A stretch of DNA of 64,000 bases from Streptosporangium canum (GTDB taxonomy: Bacteria > Actinomycetota > Actinomycetes > Streptosporangiales > Streptosporangiaceae), in the NCBI RefSeq assembly GCF_900113865.1, contig NZ_FOQY01000007.1, positions 1 through 64,000 of the forward strand, given 5' to 3'. The notes under the pieces were generated by a model. That model did no database searches, was not told the origin of the DNA, and saw only the letters and a list, made by a program, of their open reading frames with translations. The first letter of the stretch is position 1. Every line of letters starts with the position of its first letter. A program made the translations under genes and the position numbers. Positions 61,848 through 64,000 of this stretch are shown here, piece by piece.

Positions 61848-62228
61848 TCAGCCCCGCCGGGAGAAGTAGAAGAGCGCGATCCCATAGGAAACACCCCCGG
61901 CGGCGGCCAGGGCGGCGAACGGCAGGTAATCCTCGCCGCGCCAGATCTGTATGAAGAACCCGCCGAGCACGATCGTCATGAGCACGTGGGCCGTGGCGCC
62001 GCGGGCGCGCAGCTCGTTGAGCCTGCGCCGCTCGTCGCCCAGCTCGCCGCTCAGCATCGCCGTGGTCTCGCTGCGGCTGCGCGTCAGCAGGAGGACGGCG
62101 GCGTAGCCGGCCATGATGCCGACGAACACCAGCCCGATCGCGACCTCGCCGCGGAGCATGAACGGCACGCCCAGCAGCAGGCCGAGCAGCAGGCAGAACG
62201 CCGGGAAGAACCAGCGGTCAGTCGTCAC
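61848..62228 (-). CDS. Small membrane protein in operon with an XRE regulator
   Basis: The 126-residue protein has four hydrophobic segments (FFPAFCLLLGLLLGVPFML; VAIGLVFVGIMAGYAAVLLL; VLMTIVLGGFFIQIW; YLPFAALAAAGGVSYGIALF) with a charged cytoplasmic loop (LSGELGDERRRLNELRARG) between the second and third. Its GTG lies inside the last codons of the XRE gene (11-bp overlap), so the two are coupled. Such XRE/membrane pairs (YozG/YozI-like) are common in Gram-positives; the function is not established. Confidence 0.85.
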   Translation of the reverse strand: MTTDRWFFPAFCLLLGLLLGVPFMLRGEVAIGLVFVGIMAGYAAVLLLTRSRSETTAMLSGELGDERRRLNELRARGATAHVLMTIVLGGFFIQIWRGEDYLPFAALAAAGGVSYGIALFYFSRRG

Positions 62229-62412
62229 AGTGGAAGACCTCCTCGACGGTCCGGCCGAAGAACCGGGCCAATCGGATGGCAAGGGGGAGCGAGGGGTCGT
62301 ACCGGCCCTGTTCTATGGCGTTGATCGTCTGCCGGGACACGCCGAGACGCTCCCCGAGAGCCTGCTGGGAGAGCCCTGCGGCGCCTCGTAACTCCCTGAC
62401 GTCGTTGTCCAC
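62218..62412 (-). CDS. Small XRE-family HTH regulator (YozG-like)
   Basis: The 64-residue protein is little more than a helix-turn-helix: VRELRGAAGLSQQALGERLG, SRQTINAIEQGRYDPSLPLA and a terminal ARFFGRTVEEVFH. The GTG start is preceded by AAGGAG ten bases upstream, and the SD lies in the loop of a TGTAAA-N6-TTTACA dyad. A consensus promoter (TTGACA, 18 bases, TACTTT) drives it. It probably controls its own operon, including the membrane-protein gene. Confidence 0.93.
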   Translation of the reverse strand: MDNDVRELRGAAGLSQQALGERLGVSRQTINAIEQGRYDPSLPLAIRLARFFGRTVEEVFHCDD

Positions 62413-62414
62413 AA

Positions 62415-62432
62415 TGTAAAGCTCCTTTTACA
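62415..62432. promoter_or_regulatory. TGTAAA-N6-TTTACA dyad over the ribosome site
   Basis: TGTAAA (62415-62420) and TTTACA (62427-62432) flank the leftward AGGAG. A related half-site, GAGCTTTACAT (62480-62490), lies just upstream of the -35 and is the exact complement of ATGTAAAGCTC at 62414-62424. Together they suggest repression by the XRE protein. Confidence 0.6.
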
Positions 62433-62447
62433 TCACCCTCTGCATGG

Positions 62448-62477
62448 AAAGTACCCTTGACACTTCCCTCATGTCAA
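62448..62477 (-). promoter_or_regulatory. Consensus promoter of the XRE/membrane operon
   Basis: Read leftward: TTGACA (62477-62472), 18-base spacer, TACTTT (62453-62448). Transcription should start near 62441. The -35 is part of the larger inverted repeat CTTGACA...TGTCAAG (about 62456-62478). Confidence 0.75.
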
Positions 62478-62615
62478 GTGAGCTTTACATCGAGCCTGGC
62501 GGGCTGCGGCCGGCGCCGAGCCGGTTCGCCCGGTTCGGCCGTAAGGGATGTGTCAATATTGGGATGGATTGTGTATATTTTCCGTCATTAGGTCTCATCT
62601 GAGGGAGGATTTATC

Positions 62616-64000
62616 GTGAGAGCTTTCCCGCGCGTACTGTTCGACGAGGCGCACAGCGAGTCGTGGACCATCCGGCGGGATGTGGCCGAGACGATGAATC
62701 CCGGGCATCCCGACGACAACAGCTACGTGCGGGCCGCCGGCATCCTGCGCCGCCTCGGCCACACCGTGGCCGCGCACACCGAGGGGCCGATCACCCCCGC
62801 CCTGCTGGGCCCGAACGACGTCTTCGTGATCGCGCACCCCTCGGCCGGCCGCTGGGAGCGCACCACCGGCCTGGGCAGCCCCGTCTTCCCCGTGGAGGAG
62901 CTCGACGCGGTCGAGGCCTACGTGGCCGACGGTGGCGGCCTGGTCGTCCTGGCCGAGTGCGAGCAGGAGAAGTACGGCAGCAACCTTGAGGAGCTGCTCG
63001 CCCGCTTCGGCGTTGGCGTCGAGCACACCACCGTCCAGGACCCCCGGAGCGCCCACAACGGCGTGGCCGCCTGGGTCCTGGGTTCCCCCGGCGACACCGG
63101 CGGCCAGGACCTCCTCGCCGGAGCCCGCCGCGCGTGCTTCTACCGCGCGGGCGTGCTCGTCGCCCCCGAGGACGCGACCGTCCTGTTCCGGACGTCGCCC
63201 ACCGCGGACCCCGCCGGCCGGCCCCTGGCGGTGGCCGTACGGCACGGCAAGGGCCGCGTCGTGGTCCTCGCCGACTCCGACCTGTTCGGCGACGACTCCA
63301 TCGGCGACTACGACCACGCCGCGCTCTGGGGCAACCTCGTCACCTGGGCCGCGCGCGTCCCCGCCCCGGCGGCCGCGAAGGAGTCGGAGGCCCGCGCCGC
63401 CTTCCGGGGACTCAAGGACGCCGTGGAGGCGCTCAAGCCCCTGCAGGCCAAGGACGGCTCGATCGAGGGCGACCGCGACCGGGCGGTGGCGCTGATCTCC
63501 GAGATCGTCGACCACGTCGACGGCCTCACACCGCGCTTCCCGCACGACGAGGCCTACCTCGCCGCGGTCGTCGCCGACTTCCGCAAGTGGGTCGAGCAGG
63601 GGCTGGGCGTGCCCGACTTCCTGGACTCGCTCAACGCCTTCCACCCCGACACCCAGCGGGTGGACGGACTGGAGCACCTGGTCGTCTTCCCGATGTACAC
63701 CCAGAACGGCACCACCTTCCGCTACATCGAGGCCGTCTGGATCCGCACCGTCTGGCCCGAGTGGCTGGCCGAGCTGGAGAACACCCGCTACGACAACCCG
63801 ATGTTCGTGCCGATCGCCTTCGAGGACTTCACCTCCGGCTACGACACCAACTCCGCGGTGCTCTTCCCCGAGACCGTCGCCGTCCGGGAGACCCCGTCCC
63901 GCTTCAGCTGGGGCGGCATCTTCTGCGACCGCGAGGCCGCCCGGTTCCGCGCGGTGAGCGAGGCCGCCGCCGCGACGCTCAAGCTGGCGCTGCCGCCGGA
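62616..64000 (+). CDS. DUF6421-family protein with N-terminal GATase-like domain (partial)
   Basis: The frame starts at a GTG (GAGGGAGGA upstream, TATATT -10 at 62572) and is open to the window end, giving 461 residues without a stop. Residues 1-240 resemble the class I glutaminase-like/DUF4350 fold: RVLFDEAHSESWTIRRD, VFVIAHPSAGRW and VVVLADSDLFGDDS. The later part has DUF6421 features: EHLVVFPMYTQNGT, FRYIEAVWIRTVWPEWLAEL and FEDFTSGYDTNSAVLFPETV. The function is unknown. The family is seen in actinomycetes, and the N-terminal fusion may be unusual. Confidence 0.8.
   Translation, partial: MRAFPRVLFDEAHSESWTIRRDVAETMNPGHPDDNSYVRAAGILRRLGHTVAAHTEGPITPALLGPNDVFVIAHPSAGRWERTTGLGSPVFPVEELDAVEAYVADGGGLVVLAECEQEKYGSNLEELLARFGVGVEHTTVQDPRSAHNGVAAWVLGSPGDTGGQDLLAGARRACFYRAGVLVAPEDATVLFRTSPTADPAGRPLAVAVRHGKGRVVVLADSDLFGDDSIGDYDHAALWGNLVTWAARVPAPAAAKESEARAAFRGLKDAVEALKPLQAKDGSIEGDRDRAVALISEIVDHVDGLTPRFPHDEAYLAAVVADFRKWVEQGLGVPDFLDSLNAFHPDTQRVDGLEHLVVFPMYTQNGTTFRYIEAVWIRTVWPEWLAELENTRYDNPMFVPIAFEDFTSGYDTNSAVLFPETVAVRETPSRFSWGGIFCDREAARFRAVSEAAAATLKLALPP

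Noticed and set aside
1..64000. tRNA, rRNA, CRISPR arrays, phage genes or a replication origin.
   Set aside because: No cloverleaf, rRNA core, regularly spaced repeats, capsid/integrase genes or DnaA-box clusters were seen on reading, though a tool-based search was not possible.

Overview
The DNA is very GC-rich, uses GTG and TTG starts freely, and carries families typical of filamentous actinobacteria: XRE/DUF5753 plus DUF397 pairs, an F420-type luciferase-like oxidoreductase, SoxR, PucR, DUF6421 and a CBM2-bearing GH74. A Streptosporangiales member such as Streptosporangium or Nonomuraea is the best guess. There is no rRNA or tRNA in the window to confirm it. I see no CRISPR array or prophage.  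Layout. Positions 1-1674 are a complete IS630-family element with a passenger gene. It has landed in an already frameshifted P-loop ATPase gene (1675-1998). Positions 2107-8017 are an arabinoside-utilisation locus: GH51 arabinofuranosidase, sugar-binding lipoprotein, a 41-codon linker ORF, two permeases, and a divergent LacI regulator with two operators one helical turn apart. SoxR follows. Positions 8741-10548 pair an IolE-like TIM-barrel enzyme with a phosphotriesterase homologue that has lost metal ligands. A large secreted GH74-FN3-CBM2 xyloglucanase (10767-13700) diverges from them. Positions 14016-25094 hold mostly single genes: a PGPGW membrane protein, two secreted proteins, PucR, GroES-like, an EEP hydrolase, and three amide or peptide hydrolases (DUF885, M20, penicillin acylase). 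A perfect 40-bp palindrome sits between convergent genes.  Positions 25221-30358 hold a two-component system divergent from an ABC ATPase and a rare in-frame fusion of an ABC-2 permease to an exported alpha/beta hydrolase. After an XPB-like protein comes a WhiJ-like set (ATPase, XRE/DUF5753, DUF397) around a striking array of TGCA half-sites.  Positions 35500-50986 contain the most interesting system. The same palindrome, CAAGCGCTTG, recurs in front of an LLM oxidoreductase, in front of an operon of PhyH dioxygenase, intact PTE-like hydrolase, P450, SDR remnant and Gfo/Idh oxidoreductase, and in the control region of a hydantoinase/oxoprolinase pair. This looks like a dispersed TetR-type catabolic regulon with its regulator elsewhere. 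Between these parts lies a cobalamin-riboswitch-controlled btuFCD-cbiZ corrinoid salvage operon.  Positions 51058-56202 couple a membrane pseudo-protease with a cytosolic zinc ribbon to a Ser/Thr kinase, followed by a second two-component system. Positions 57876-60240 are a decaying zone with a truncated methyltransferase and a LuxR/XRE chimera among small enzymes. The window ends with a membrane-bound serine hydrolase, a small XRE/membrane-protein pair with dyad operators, and the 5' part of a DUF6421 gene.
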